Positions 1 to 8,678 of a stretch of DNA of 64,000 nt are shown one piece after another. The position numbers were made by a program, and so were the translations under genes. The DNA lies in assembly GCF_003385115.1 (NCBI RefSeq), contig NZ_QUNI01000001.1, forward strand, positions 496,001 through 560,000, in the 5' to 3' direction. Every line of letters starts with the position of its first letter. Position 1 is the first letter of the stretch. Source of the stretch: Flavobacterium aquicola. Lineage in GTDB: Bacteria; Bacteroidota; Bacteroidia; Flavobacteriales; Flavobacteriaceae. Under the pieces are notes generated by a model. The model did no database searches, was not told the DNA's origin, and saw only the letters and a list, made by a program, of their open reading frames with translations.

Positions 1-778
1 TAATCTCACCCGAAACTGACTCAAAATCCGCAGCCAAAAAACCATCCAAAGGACTCTCGCTGGTTATCGGATGCACTAATGTCCATGCTAATGCAAGCGA
101 ATTTATTTTATGATATTCTAAATCCAATATAAAAAATTTATTAACCATTACACCATCTTCCTCCATTCGCATCCCAAGAGTCACACTTACTTCAGCATCT
201 ATGTAATTCGTATTTTTATAAGGAGCTAACCTAAACATCAATGCTTTTCCATTGTTAAAAGGAGCAATAATAGCATTATGAGAAAATTTTAAATAAATAG
301 CTGGTTTACTAAACCGTCCAAAAAATAAACCTGTAGCGATAGCAAAACTCAGCAGTCCTATTAGTGCTTCTGCAGATGACAATGCACTGGTATAAAATCC
401 TGTGGGGCTAACGTGTCCATAACCAACAGTTGTAAATGTCTGCGCACTAAAAAAATAAGCTTGTCCAAATTGTACCCATACACTATCGGCAGTATCAATT
501 CCGTTAAGATGCTCGATTCCGATTCCGAAATAGAGAACGGCAAACACAAAATTTATAGAGATATAAAATAATAGCAAAATAGAAAGAAACTCCCATGAAC
601 TCATATCTAACATGGTATGATACCAGCTAATCTGATCAAAAATCCCTATACCTTTTTTAGTTGCATTTACCGATCCGTCCTTATTTATAAACCGCCCTCC
701 CGTATTGGATGCACTGCTCCCGAAACCAGTATTTATCAGTGTTTTGGCTTTGCTATTAAATCGATGAAATAATGCCAT
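1..778 (-). CDS. Inward-rectifier K+ channel (Kir/KirBac-like), C-terminus cut by window edge
   Basis: The minus-strand frame opens with ATG at 778 (MALFHRFNSKAK) and runs off the left edge after about 259 codons, so the last part of the cytoplasmic domain is missing. A slide-helix-like segment precedes TM1 (FLSILLLFYISINFVFAVLY). A pore helix and the selectivity filter TTVGYGH follow (coded near 408-430), then TM2 and the beta-rich start of a Kir cytoplasmic domain (FRLAPYKNTNYIDAEVSVTL). The family conducts K+ across the inner membrane. It is divergent from the SPFH gene, with 164 bases between them. The family call is strong; what gates it cannot be told. Confidence 0.9.
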   Translation of the reverse strand, partial: MALFHRFNSKAKTLINTGFGSSASNTGGRFINKDGSVNATKKGIGIFDQISWYHTMLDMSSWEFLSILLLFYISINFVFAVLYFGIGIEHLNGIDTADSVWVQFGQAYFFSAQTFTTVGYGHVSPTGFYTSALSSAEALIGLLSFAIATGLFFGRFSKPAIYLKFSHNAIIAPFNNGKALMFRLAPYKNTNYIDAEVSVTLGMRMEEDGVMVNKFFILDLEYHKINSLALAWTLVHPITSESPLDGFLAADFESVSGEI

Positions 779-942
779 ATTTTTTTTATTAAATAGACTG
801 CAAAATACTAATAAATCTAATGTAACAATAAATAAAAATGACACTCTAATCAGCACAAAAACATTCAATGAAAAACATTCTAACAAGAAAGTTAGAATTA
901 CATTAATAAATTGATGTTTGTAACCTAACCCTCATTATCATT

Positions 943-2856
943 ATGGAATTAATCTTTACTTATTGGTGGATATTCTTAATTGTTCTATCCTTTCTTTTTT
1001 ACAAATTTGTTTTACGTGTATTCTTTGGTATGGTCATCGTCCCTGAAAACAAAATTGGTCTTGTTACCAAAAAATTTGTCCTCTTTGGTTCCGAAAAATC
1101 ATTACCCGATGGCAGAATCATAGCTACCAAAGGTGAAGCAGGATACCAAGCTAAAACACTTGCTCCAGGACTTTATTGGGCAATGTGGCCTTGGCAATTT
1201 TCAATAGATATGGCTTCTTTTACCATAATACCCGAAGGACACATCGGATTATTATTAAGTAAAGATGGTGCCGAAATTCCAACTGGACGTATCCTTGCGC
1301 AAAAAGTAAATTCGGATAATTTTCAGGATGCAACACTATTCCTTGACAATGGAGGCCAAAAAGGAAGACAATCAGCTTTTGTTACAACAGGATCTTACCG
1401 TATCAACACACATTTATTCGAAGTAATCATTTCCCCGCAGGTAGTCATTTCCGAAAATATGGTCGGAATTGTAACCGCAATGGATGGTGAACCCATTCCA
1501 ATTGGACAGATTGCAGGTAAATTTGTTGACGGGCATAATAACTTTCAAGACATTGATCAATTCCTAAAAAATGGAGGTAATAGAGGTCTTCAGCCTCAAG
1601 TTATGCTTGCAGGTTCTTATTATATAAACTCATGGGCAGTACAAATTGAACAGACTCCGATGACAGATGTGCCTATTGGTTATGTTGGAGTTGTCATTTC
1701 CTACATAGGTGAAGACGGAAAAGACGTTACCGGCGATACTTTCAAACATGGAAATATCGTTTCTAAAGGACAACGCGGCGTTTGGCTGGAACCTTTTGGT
1801 CCAGGAAAATATGCTCTTAATAAATACACAACAAAATTAGAACCTGTTCCTACCACTAACTTAGTACTGAATTGGGCAGAAGCCAGAAGCGAATCCCACA
1901 ACTTAGATAAAAACCTTTCTACAATTACGGTTCGTTCCAAAGATGGTTTCCCTTTCAATCTAGATGTATCACAAATCATTCACGTTCCAGCCAATGAAGC
2001 ACCAAAAGTTATTGCACGTTTTGGAAGTATGAACAATTTGGTTTCCCAAGTATTGGAACCAACAATTGGAAACTATTTCAGAAACTCGGCTCAGGAAAGC
2101 GATGTTATTTCATTTCTTTCTACAAGAAAAGAAAGACAGGAATCAGCAAAAAACCATATCAAAATAGTTTTGGACGAATACAACGTTAATGCTGTAGATA
2201 CTCTTATCGGCGATATCGTACCACCTGAATCGTTAATGAAAACATTAACAGACAGAAAAATTGCCGAAGAAGAGCAAAAAACCTATCAGACACAAAAAAT
2301 GGCGCAGGAACAGCGTCAGGGAATGGAAAAAGAAACTGCTATCGCTGATATGCAAAAGGAAATCGTTAAGGCTTCGCAAAGTGTTGAAATCGCACAGCGA
2401 ACAGCCGATGCTACCGTTAAAAAAGCTGAAGGAGATGCGACAAGTTTAAAACTTAACGTAAATGCAGAAGCCGAAGCTACAAAAATGCGCGCCAATGCTG
2501 AAGCTGAAGCAACAAAAGCAAGAGCAGGCGCACAAGCCGAAGCAACCAAACTGACAGCCAGTGCCGAAGCTGAAAGAATCTCCAAAACCGGTCTTGCTGA
2601 AGCTGAGAAAATTATGGCTGTTGGTAAATCTACAGCAGAAGCATACCAATTACAGGTATCTGCTATGGGCGGTGATAACTTTACGAAATATAAAATCACT
2701 GAAGAAATCGGAAAAGGAAAAATAAAAGTTATTCCTGATGTTCTGATTTCGGGAAGTAATGGAACTGATGGATCTATGAGTGGATTACTGGGGCTGAAAC
2801 TTATGGAAATGATGGATACCGAGAAAACCACAACAAATAGTAACAAGAAACAATAA
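943..2856 (+). CDS. Flotillin-like SPFH/band 7 membrane protein with four N-terminal repeats
   Basis: 637 aa. One N-terminal membrane segment (residues about 5-30) is followed by four degenerate repeats of 60-70 residues (about 33-92, 96-165, 168-239, 243-303). Each repeat starts P-x(2-3)-IG(L/V)V and ends (P)G-x-Y-x-(I/L)N. An SPFH domain (about 304-440) comes next, then an Ala/Glu/Lys coiled coil (about 435-575) with repeated AEAEATK units, and a flotillin-like tail (KIKVIPDVLISG, then a Gly/Ser stretch). Flotillin and YqiK proteins form large membrane-anchored oligomers that organise membrane microdomains. The repeats are unlike short flotillins and recall the plan of major vault protein. 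The gene is followed directly by an intrinsic terminator, so it is probably monocistronic. Confidence 0.85.
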   Translation: MELIFTYWWIFLIVLSFLFYKFVLRVFFGMVIVPENKIGLVTKKFVLFGSEKSLPDGRIIATKGEAGYQAKTLAPGLYWAMWPWQFSIDMASFTIIPEGHIGLLLSKDGAEIPTGRILAQKVNSDNFQDATLFLDNGGQKGRQSAFVTTGSYRINTHLFEVIISPQVVISENMVGIVTAMDGEPIPIGQIAGKFVDGHNNFQDIDQFLKNGGNRGLQPQVMLAGSYYINSWAVQIEQTPMTDVPIGYVGVVISYIGEDGKDVTGDTFKHGNIVSKGQRGVWLEPFGPGKYALNKYTTKLEPVPTTNLVLNWAEARSESHNLDKNLSTITVRSKDGFPFNLDVSQIIHVPANEAPKVIARFGSMNNLVSQVLEPTIGNYFRNSAQESDVISFLSTRKERQESAKNHIKIVLDEYNVNAVDTLIGDIVPPESLMKTLTDRKIAEEEQKTYQTQKMAQEQRQGMEKETAIADMQKEIVKASQSVEIAQRTADATVKKAEGDATSLKLNVNAEAEATKMRANAEAEATKARAGAQAEATKLTASAEAERISKTGLAEAEKIMAVGKSTAEAYQLQVSAMGGDNFTKYKITEEIGKGKIKVIPDVLISGSNGTDGSMSGLLGLKLMEMMDTEKTTTNSNKKQ

Positions 2857-2873
2857 TTAGAATTGTTGAGCTT

Positions 2874-2909
2874 AAAAAAAATCTGCTGTAAATCAGCAGA
2901 TTTTTTTTT
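2874..2909 (+). terminator. Intrinsic terminator after the SPFH gene
   Basis: AAATCTGCTG and CAGCAGATTT pair around a TAAAT loop, followed by a run of T. It starts 17 bases after the stop codon. Confidence 0.9.
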
Positions 2910-3079
2910 GTCAATACACAAAGTAATGAATGGCATTATACAACATTTAAAGTACTAATTTTTGTACGTAAAATTGTAAGTCTTATGAATTATTTTTTTG
3001 ATAAAAAAAATTTAATTAAAAATTTAACAAAAATTTAAATTATTTTTATCTTAAAAAATTAAGGATTTAAAAAAAAAGT

Positions 3080-3087
3080 TATATTTG
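3080..3087 (+). promoter_or_regulatory. Minus-7 element TATATTTG for the coiled-coil protein gene
   Basis: Exact TAnnTTTG match 43 bases before the ATG, in very AT-rich DNA. No clear TTG minus-33 box is visible upstream. Confidence 0.5.
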
Positions 3088-3130
3088 TTACTCCTAAATT
3101 CACTAAAAACCAACCAAATACCACTAAATT

Positions 3131-3898
3131 ATGAATTTAAAACTATCTTTTAGTATTGTACTTCTTGTGTTTTCACAAACTTTCTTCGCTCAGGAAACCA
3201 CAAACGAAACTGCAACAACAGAAACTGCTTCAACAAATATCAAATCCACTAACACAGTAGCAGCTCCCGTAGATTTTAAAAAACAAATCAAAGATTTAAA
3301 AGAACAGGAAAAAGCATATTTAGCAAAGCAGGAAGCTGATAAAAAAGCTGCCAAAATTAGAGAAGAAGCAGATAAAAAAGCAGCAGAAGAAGCCCAAAAA
3401 GCAGCAGAAAAGTCAGCAGCCCTAGCAAAAGCTGCCGAAGCCAAAGCTGCCGCTGAAGCTAAAGAAGCCACTGAAAAAGCATCTAAAAACAAAGCAATAG
3501 CAGACAAAGCTCAGGCTGAAGCCGATAAAAAAGCAGCTGAAGCGGCTAAAGACGCAGCAAACAAAGCCGCTAAAGAAGCTGCAGCAACTGCCAAAATTCA
3601 AGCAGAAGCAGATAAAAAAGCTGCAGAAGAAGCGGATAAAATCTCAAAAGAAAAGATAGCTGCTTACAAAAAAGAAGTAGATAATGCTCGCGAGGCAAAA
3701 GAAAAATTTGCGAAAGACGTTGAAAAACTTAAAAAAGAAAAAGAAGAGGCCGAGCAAAAATTAGCTGAATCAGCCAAATTAGCACTACAAAAATCAGCGC
3801 AATTGGAAGAACAAATTGCTAAAGCGCAAGCTGAAGCTGATAAAGCTGCTGCCGCTCAGGCAAAAATTGCAGCCGAAAATGCAGCCAAGAAAAATTAA
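3131..3898 (+). CDS. Secreted Ala/Lys/Glu-rich coiled-coil protein
   Basis: 255 aa. A signal peptide (MNLKLSFSIVLLVFSQTFFA, cleavage before QE) is followed by a short Thr/Asn-rich linker (about 21-55). A continuous helical region (about 55-255) is built from imperfect repeats such as ADKKAAEEA, AKEAAEK and AEADKAAA. There are no Cys residues, catalytic motifs or membrane segments beyond the signal. Such proteins are periplasmic or surface-exposed and resemble TolA-like or colicin-like helical rods; I do not recognise a specific family. The composition makes homology searches unreliable. It lies between two terminators and so is probably expressed alone. Confidence 0.8.
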   Translation: MNLKLSFSIVLLVFSQTFFAQETTNETATTETASTNIKSTNTVAAPVDFKKQIKDLKEQEKAYLAKQEADKKAAKIREEADKKAAEEAQKAAEKSAALAKAAEAKAAAEAKEATEKASKNKAIADKAQAEADKKAAEAAKDAANKAAKEAAATAKIQAEADKKAAEEADKISKEKIAAYKKEVDNAREAKEKFAKDVEKLKKEKEEAEQKLAESAKLALQKSAQLEEQIAKAQAEADKAAAAQAKIAAENAAKKN

Positions 3899-3959
3899 TC
3901 ATCCAATAGCCCTACAATAAAAACCCTAACCAAATTTAAATCTAACCAATTTAAAACTG

Positions 3960-3989
3960 AAAAATCCGTTGAAAAACGGATTTTTTTTG
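3960..3989 (+). terminator. Intrinsic terminator after the coiled-coil protein gene
   Basis: AAATCCGTT and AACGGATTT form a stem around a short A-rich loop, followed by T8. Confidence 0.9.
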
Positions 3990-4071
3990 ATTTAAGGCTA
4001 TAGAGCTACAAAACATTCTCTTTAAACTACTCTTTTTTAAAATTACCTATCTTTACAAAAAAATAAATACC

Positions 4072-5325
4072 ATGCAGCATATAATTGACCGTTTTATAAG
4101 TTATGTCACAATAGACACCGAATCTGACCCTAATTCAAACACAACGCCTAGTACAGCTAAACAATGGGATTTAGCTAATAAATTAGCAAATGAATTAAAA
4201 AACATCGGACTAGAAGATGTTACTATAGACGACAAGGCTTATATCATGGCGACATTACCCAGCAATGTTGATCACGAAGTACCTACGATTGGATTTATTT
4301 CTCATTTTGACACTTCTCCCGACTTTTCAGGAGCGAATGTAAAACCGCAGATTATCCCAAATTATGATGGCAAAGACATTGTTTTAAATGCAGAAAAAAA
4401 CATCATCCTCTCTCCTTCTTATTTCAAAGACTTATTACAATATAAAGGACAGACATTAATCACAACTGACGGAACGACCTTATTGGGAGCTGATGACAAA
4501 GCGGGTATTACAGAGATTGTAACTGCTATGGAATTCCTAGTTAAAATTCCTGAAATTAAACACGGAAAAATCAGAATCGGATTCACTCCTGATGAAGAAA
4601 TTGGACGAGGAGCTCATCATTTTGACGTTGAAAAATTTGGAGCAGAATGGGCTTACACAATGGACGGCAGTCAAGTAGGAGAATTGGAATTTGAAAATTT
4701 CAACGCCGCTGGAGCTAAAATTATTTTCAAAGGAAAAAGTGTTCATCCAGGTTATGCTAAAGGAAAAATGATCAATTCCATGCTTATTGCTAATGATTTT
4801 ATCAATGAACTACCAGAAGGTGAAACCCCGCAGGAAACCAGAGGATATCAAGGTTTTTTTCACGTACATCATTTATCTGGAAGTATTGAAGAAACAGTTT
4901 TGGAACTAATTATCCGTGATCATAACAAACAGAAATTTGAAAAAAGAAAAGAACTGATTCATAAAATAACTAAAAAAATCAATAAAAAATTCGCTAAGCA
5001 GTTTGGCGAAGATATTGTTATTGCAGAAGTAAACGATCAATATTACAATATGAAAGAAAAGGTTGTTCCTGTAAAACATATTGTAAATATTGCCGAAAAA
5101 GCAATGAAAGAACTTGGCATTAAACCAATCATCAAACCAATTAGAGGAGGAACTGATGGGTCTCAGTTATCTTTTAAAGGCCTGCCTTGTCCAAACATAT
5201 TTGCCGGCGGTCATAATTTCCATGGAAAATACGAATATGTTCCTGTTGAAAGCATGCAGAAAGCTGTAGAAGTAATTGTACGAATTGCCGAATTGACTGC
5301 TAACGGTGACTATTTGAAAAAGTAA
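4072..5325 (+). CDS. pepT: Peptidase T (tripeptide aminopeptidase, M20B)
   Basis: 417 aa, the usual length for PepT. It is a di-zinc cytosolic exopeptidase that removes N-terminal residues from tripeptides. Visible metal and catalytic positions: H78 and D80 (ISHFDTSPD), D141 (GADDKAG), the acidic pair E175-E176 ([10 protein letters not shown]), D198 (TMDGS), and a C-terminal His in [14 protein letters not shown]. The dimerisation lid occupies roughly residues 205-320. The start ATG lies about 60 bases after a TATCTTTA sequence resembling the minus-7 box. A YdeI-like gene follows after 18 bases, so the two are probably cotranscribed. Confidence 0.95.
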   Translation: MQHIIDRFISYVTIDTESDPNSNTTPSTAKQWDLANKLANELKNIGLEDVTIDDKAYIMATLPSNVDHEVPTIGFISHFDTSPDFSGANVKPQIIPNYDGKDIVLNAEKNIILSPSYFKDLLQYKGQTLITTDGTTLLGADDKAGITEIVTAMEFLVKIPEIKHGKIRIGFTPDEEIGRGAHHFDVEKFGAEWAYTMDGSQVGELEFENFNAAGAKIIFKGKSVHPGYAKGKMINSMLIANDFINELPEGETPQETRGYQGFFHVHHLSGSIEETVLELIIRDHNKQKFEKRKELIHKITKKINKKFAKQFGEDIVIAEVNDQYYNMKEKVVPVKHIVNIAEKAMKELGIKPIIKPIRGGTDGSQLSFKGLPCPNIFAGGHNFHGKYEYVPVESMQKAVEVIVRIAELTANGDYLKK

Positions 5326-5343
5326 AACTAAAACAACTGCTAT

Positions 5344-5907
5344 ATGGACATGATTAACCATTGGGCTAATGAATTGGATATTTTGAAAGCAATTATAGCC
5401 AAAACAGCATTGGTAGAAACCAATAAATGGGGAGGCTGTGTCTATGTACTGGATAACAAAAATGTTGTCGGCGTTGGAGGTTTCAAAAAATTCTTCACAC
5501 TTTGGTTTTTTAATGGTGCTTATCTCAAAGACGAGAAAAAGCATTTGGTAAATGCAAATGAAGGAGTTACCAAATCATTGCGACAATGGCGGTTTACATC
5601 CAAAGATGAAATCAATGAAGAAGAGATTCTTGCTTATATCCAAGAAGCCATTCGAAACGAAGAAGAAGGCAGAATCATCAAGCCCAAAAAAGTAAGTGAA
5701 ACAGCTGTAATCCCTGATTTACTGCAAATGAAACTCGATGATAATAACCAATTGAAAAATGCATTTCTAAAGTTCAGTCCTTACAAACAAAAGGAATTCA
5801 TCGAATATATTGAAACTGCCAAACGGGAAGAAACCAAACTCTCGAGAATTGAAAAAATAAAGCCCATGATTTTAGATAATATTGGTCTAAATGATAAATA
5901 CAGGTAA
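5344..5907 (+). CDS. YdeI/OmpD-associated (OmdA-like) DUF1801 family protein
   Basis: 187 aa. The N-terminal part (about 10-115) looks like a DUF1801/YdhG-type small alpha-beta domain, with W-G-G-x-V-Y in the first strand and KKFFTLWFFNGAYLKD in the middle. The C-terminal part (about 135-180) has the pattern LKNAFLKFSPYKQKEFIEYI followed by AKREETKLSRIEKI. That is the characteristic C-terminal segment of the YdeI/OmdA family (an A-x-F-x(3)-SP-x-K-x-E-x(2)-I pattern). The biochemical function of the family is not established. It is probably in one transcript with pepT and ends at a strong hairpin. Confidence 0.75.
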   Translation: MDMINHWANELDILKAIIAKTALVETNKWGGCVYVLDNKNVVGVGGFKKFFTLWFFNGAYLKDEKKHLVNANEGVTKSLRQWRFTSKDEINEEEILAYIQEAIRNEEEGRIIKPKKVSETAVIPDLLQMKLDDNNQLKNAFLKFSPYKQKEFIEYIETAKREETKLSRIEKIKPMILDNIGLNDKYR

Positions 5908-5930
5908 AGAAATTTTAAAATCCAAATTAC

Positions 5931-5971
5931 AAATCCCAAATTCCAGCACTATCGGAATTTGGGATTTTTTT
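5931..5971 (+). terminator. Hairpin terminator, first of a near-identical pair
   Basis: AAATCCCAAATTCC pairs with GGAATTTGGGATTT, followed by T7. The same arms recur at 6769-6813 on the other side of the H1-like gene. Confidence 0.9.
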
Positions 5972-6171
5972 ATTAAAAACAATGCCGTTTTCTTGCTTCT
6001 CAATTCAAAAACGAACTCTTTAAATCAGTAAAACCTTAACATTGGAACATTAAAATATTCACTACATTTGTTAATATACCGAAAACAATTTGGTAACACT
6101 GAGATAATTTTCAGAAAAACTTCCCAATTCAGTATTGGTATAAAATTAAATAATTCCTAAAATTGCTAATT

Positions 6172-6750
6172 ATGATAGAAAAAAAAGAAGAACTGCCCAC
6201 CCCTGAAAAAGTGACACTTCCAGAATCACCATTAAATGAAAATAAAGAAGTTCCAAAGGCGGCTGTTTCTAAACCAGCACCAAAACCTAGAACAGTCAGA
6301 GCTGCCGCAGCAAAACCAGCGACTGTCAAACCATCTGTTATCAAATCTGTGGCAGCTAAACCAGTTACTACAAAACCTGCTCCAACAAAACCAGCAGCTT
6401 CAAGATCCACAGCTGTTAAAACAGCATCAAGCCCAAGCAATGCTAGTGTCACTGCGCCAACTGCAGAAATTGCAAAAACAGCTGCTGAAGAAATAAAAAC
6501 AGAAAAAACTGCTGTAGTTTCTCAAGATGAGAAAAAAGATAAAAAGAATAAAAAAAACAAATCAAAAATGAAAGAAAAAGAGAAAGAGAAAAAAGCAAAA
6601 GCTAAGGCCAAAGAAAAAGCGAAAAAGAAAGCAAAAAAAGCTAAAAAAGCCAAGAAAGAAAAAGCTAAAAAAGCGAAATTGAAAGCCAAACTCAAAGAGA
6701 AAAAAGCGAAAGCAAAAGCTAAAAAAAGCAAAAAGGGCAAGAAAAAATAA
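6172..6750 (+). CDS. Histone H1-like Lys/Ala/Pro-rich basic protein
   Basis: 192 aa from ATG 6172 (MIEKKEELPTPEKVT). A TTG three codons upstream is in frame but the ATG is preferred. The N-terminal acidic stretch is followed by Ala/Pro/Thr/Lys-rich repeats of the type TKPAA and AKPAT (about 28-95). The C-terminal half (about 115-192) is almost pure Lys/Ala with KKAKKAKK and AKAKEKAK motifs and ends KKGKKK. This matches eukaryotic H1 C-terminal tails and the bacterial H1-like or HU-tail class, so DNA compaction or RNA binding is the reasonable inference. There is no globular domain. Homology by composition is weak evidence. Confidence 0.75.
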   Translation: MIEKKEELPTPEKVTLPESPLNENKEVPKAAVSKPAPKPRTVRAAAAKPATVKPSVIKSVAAKPVTTKPAPTKPAASRSTAVKTASSPSNASVTAPTAEIAKTAAEEIKTEKTAVVSQDEKKDKKNKKNKSKMKEKEKEKKAKAKAKEKAKKKAKKAKKAKKEKAKKAKLKAKLKEKKAKAKAKKSKKGKKK

Positions 6751-6768
6751 CAGTCTCTTATAAAAAAG

Positions 6769-6813
6769 AAAATCCCAAATTCCAGTTACTAAATCGGAAT
6801 TTGGGATTTTTTA
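6769..6813. terminator. Bidirectional hairpin terminator, second of the pair
   Basis: Carries the same arms as the hairpin at 5931-5971 with a slightly different loop. It sits between the convergent H1-like gene (+) and yajC (-). T runs on both sides allow it to end transcription in both directions. Confidence 0.85.
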
Positions 6814-6832
6814 TTGTGGTAACAGTATATGA

Positions 6833-7108
6833 TTAAGCTTTTTTAGATAAAGTAGCGCTCAACTCCAAAGAAATTGAAGAACGCTCCATTTTTAATTTTC
6901 CAGCCATTGTTTCGATAATTACTGTTGTATCTGCAAGCTCAGCGATTTTACCGTGAATACCGCTTTTAGTAATTATTTTATCACCTACTTTTAAGCCGTT
7001 TTCAAATTCTTTTTCGTTTTTTGCTCTTTTCTGCTGTGGACGAATCATAAAAAAATAGATAACCACGAACATTAATAAAAACGGTAAAAACTGTTGTATT
7101 TGTCCCAT
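6833..7108 (-). CDS. yajC: Sec translocon accessory subunit YajC
   Basis: 91 aa. One N-terminal membrane helix (QFLPFLLMFVVIYFFMIRPQ) carries the family hallmark F-x(2)-IRPQQKRAK. A small cytoplasmic domain follows (LKVGDKIITKSGIHGKI, then VIIETMAGKLKMERSSIS). YajC associates with SecDF at the inner membrane and assists protein export. It lies 62 bases downstream of nusB on the same strand; a nusB-yajC neighbourhood is common in Bacteroidetes. Ends at the bidirectional hairpin. Confidence 0.95.
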   Translation of the reverse strand: MGQIQQFLPFLLMFVVIYFFMIRPQQKRAKNEKEFENGLKVGDKIITKSGIHGKIAELADTTVIIETMAGKLKMERSSISLELSATLSKKA

Positions 7109-7170
7109 AATTTAATTTTTAGTATTTGTTAATTGAATTTTATTCTTTTTGTTTTTTTTTGGAATTTGCT

Positions 7171-8115
7171 TTACATTAAGCCTCTTCCAATCTTTACTAT
7201 TCTTTTCTTTCCTTCAAGTTCTTTAACCAGATTATCCAAAATTCCATTAATGAAAATACTGCTTTTAGGAGTCGAATATTCTTTGGCAAGTTCCAAATAC
7301 TCATTCAAAGTTACTTTCACAGGAATAGAAGGAAATTTCAGGAACTCACAGATTGCCATTTTCAGGATAATCGTATCAATTTCGGCGATACGTTCGCTAT
7401 CCCAATTTGGAGTTTTATCAATGTATTCTTTGGCTAATTCCGTTTCGTTCAAAACTGTTTTTCTAAACAAATCCTTCACATAAGCCTTATCCTCGTTGTC
7501 TTTGTATAATTTTGGAACTCTAAAATTGTCATCCTCACCTTGTTTAATAGCTTTCAGCTGTTTAACAATATGAGTATTTACCAACGGAATATCATCAATC
7601 CAAGTCAGTTTATCATCTTCTAGATAATCATACAATTTTTCGTTTGGAACAATAATATCCGAAAATATATCAACAATAAAATCTTTATCTTCTTCAAAAG
7701 TATTCACTCGATTGCTCATGTATTTTGCATACACATCACTTTCTTTAATTGCATTCAGCAGTAAAATAATATAATCATCATTCAGAGCCCAATTGTTGAT
7801 CGAACGATTTTCTAAAGCAATACTAAGGGAATTGTTTTCGGCAAGAATTTGAAAAATACTGTTTTTAATGAATTTTTCATTCGGATTGCGTTCTTCTTTG
7901 GTTGCCAAGTGTTTTTGGCTTGAAAGGTGTAAAAAGACAGTTTCTTTTTTACAGATTTCAATCAGTGAAGAAAGCATGGTAAGGTATAAATCTTGAATGG
8001 CGTCAATACTATGCATAAGGAATTTTTCCTCTTTTTCTAAATTATCAGACCCATTCTGATGCATTGCATAAATGGATTGCATGACTTTAACGCGGATGTG
8101 TCTTCTGTTTACCAC
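7171..8115 (-). CDS. nusB: Transcription antitermination factor NusB (long Bacteroidetes form)
   Basis: 314 aa starting at GTG 8115 (MVNRRHIRVKVMQSIYAM); the NRRHIRxKVMQ opening is typical of this group, which supports the non-ATG start. The last about 120 residues form the NusB fold: LFRKTVLNETELAKEYIDKTP, then IDTIILKMAICEFL and PVKVTLNEYLELAKEYS, ending FINGILDNL. The extra N-terminal half also resembles a degenerate helical NusB-like unit. NusB binds boxA RNA with S10 in rRNA antitermination. Transcription probably starts from CAAAATTA (TAATTTTG on the minus strand) at 8144-8151. Confidence 0.93.
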   Translation of the reverse strand: MVNRRHIRVKVMQSIYAMHQNGSDNLEKEEKFLMHSIDAIQDLYLTMLSSLIEICKKETVFLHLSSQKHLATKEERNPNEKFIKNSIFQILAENNSLSIALENRSINNWALNDDYIILLLNAIKESDVYAKYMSNRVNTFEEDKDFIVDIFSDIIVPNEKLYDYLEDDKLTWIDDIPLVNTHIVKQLKAIKQGEDDNFRVPKLYKDNEDKAYVKDLFRKTVLNETELAKEYIDKTPNWDSERIAEIDTIILKMAICEFLKFPSIPVKVTLNEYLELAKEYSTPKSSIFINGILDNLVKELEGKKRIVKIGRGLM

Positions 8116-8143
8116 CTTGTAAGAACTTTTAAAATTAAGTCTG

Positions 8144-8151
8144 CAAAATTA
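8144..8151 (-). promoter_or_regulatory. Minus-7 element TAATTTTG for nusB
   Basis: Exact TAnnTTTG match on the minus strand, 28 bases before the GTG start of nusB. Confidence 0.5.
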
Positions 8152-8255
8152 ATACTTTCCTCTCTTAAATGAAAATTTATAGCCGTTTAATTTAAATCTT
8201 CAAAACTTCAAGTACTCTACGTAATCATAATCTCATTTTTTAGGAGCAGAACATT

Positions 8256-8385
8256 GGTAGATTTCAAGAAGCATTGCTCCCGCTATCCGTTTCAATTCCC
8301 GATCAAGAAAAACTACGGCTAAAAAAGCCTTGTTTTCTAAATCGGGAGATTTACACTACTATCGGGGCTAAAGCGACAGCATTTT
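8256..8385. repeat. Dispersed intergenic palindromic element (ATCGGG family)
   Basis: Contains TCCCGCTATCCG, CCCGATC, GGCTAAAAAAGCC and ATCGGGGCTA, which can pair into several short stems. The 53 bases at 8304-8356 match 22624-22676 at roughly 85 percent. Bases 8284-8303 reappear reverse-complemented at 27204-27222 with one or two differences. From memory, similar elements (cccgctatccg ... atcggggcta) are scattered in many Flavobacterium genomes. The 560-base nusB-ldh gap holds this element and the next; I see no gene there. Confidence 0.75.
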
Positions 8386-8472
8386 ATTTTCATAATTAAT
8401 TACATTCAAAAATCATATAAAAATTATGATTGTCCGTAATTCATAATATGGTCTATAATATTAAAAAATATA

Positions 8473-8530
8473 CTTTGCGTCTTAGCGCCTTTGCGTGAAA
8501 TTAGGCTCGCAAAGTCGCAGAGACGTAAAG
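8473..8530. repeat. Dispersed palindrome, CTTTGCG/CGCAAAG family, copy 1
   Basis: Two 23-base arms (8473-8495 and 8508-8530) are inverted with 19 of 23 positions complementary. The loop is 12 bases. Copies 2 and 3 lie at 12256-12337 and 30498-30637. Confidence 0.8.
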
Positions 8531-8678
8531 AACAGTAAGTGTTTAGGTTTGTAAAAAACATTCGATAACTTATCTATTATGAGGTACTAGTCACGGATAG
8601 TCATATAAAAAAATCAGTTCCAAAATATTCAAAAAATATCCTAGAACTGATTTAAAAAAATTATAAACTAATTTTTAA

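Noticed and set aside
2316..2936. 206-codon minus-strand frame inside the SPFH gene
   Set aside because: Antisense of the Ala/Glu coiled-coil region, with Ser/Ala/Val composition typical of such shadows.
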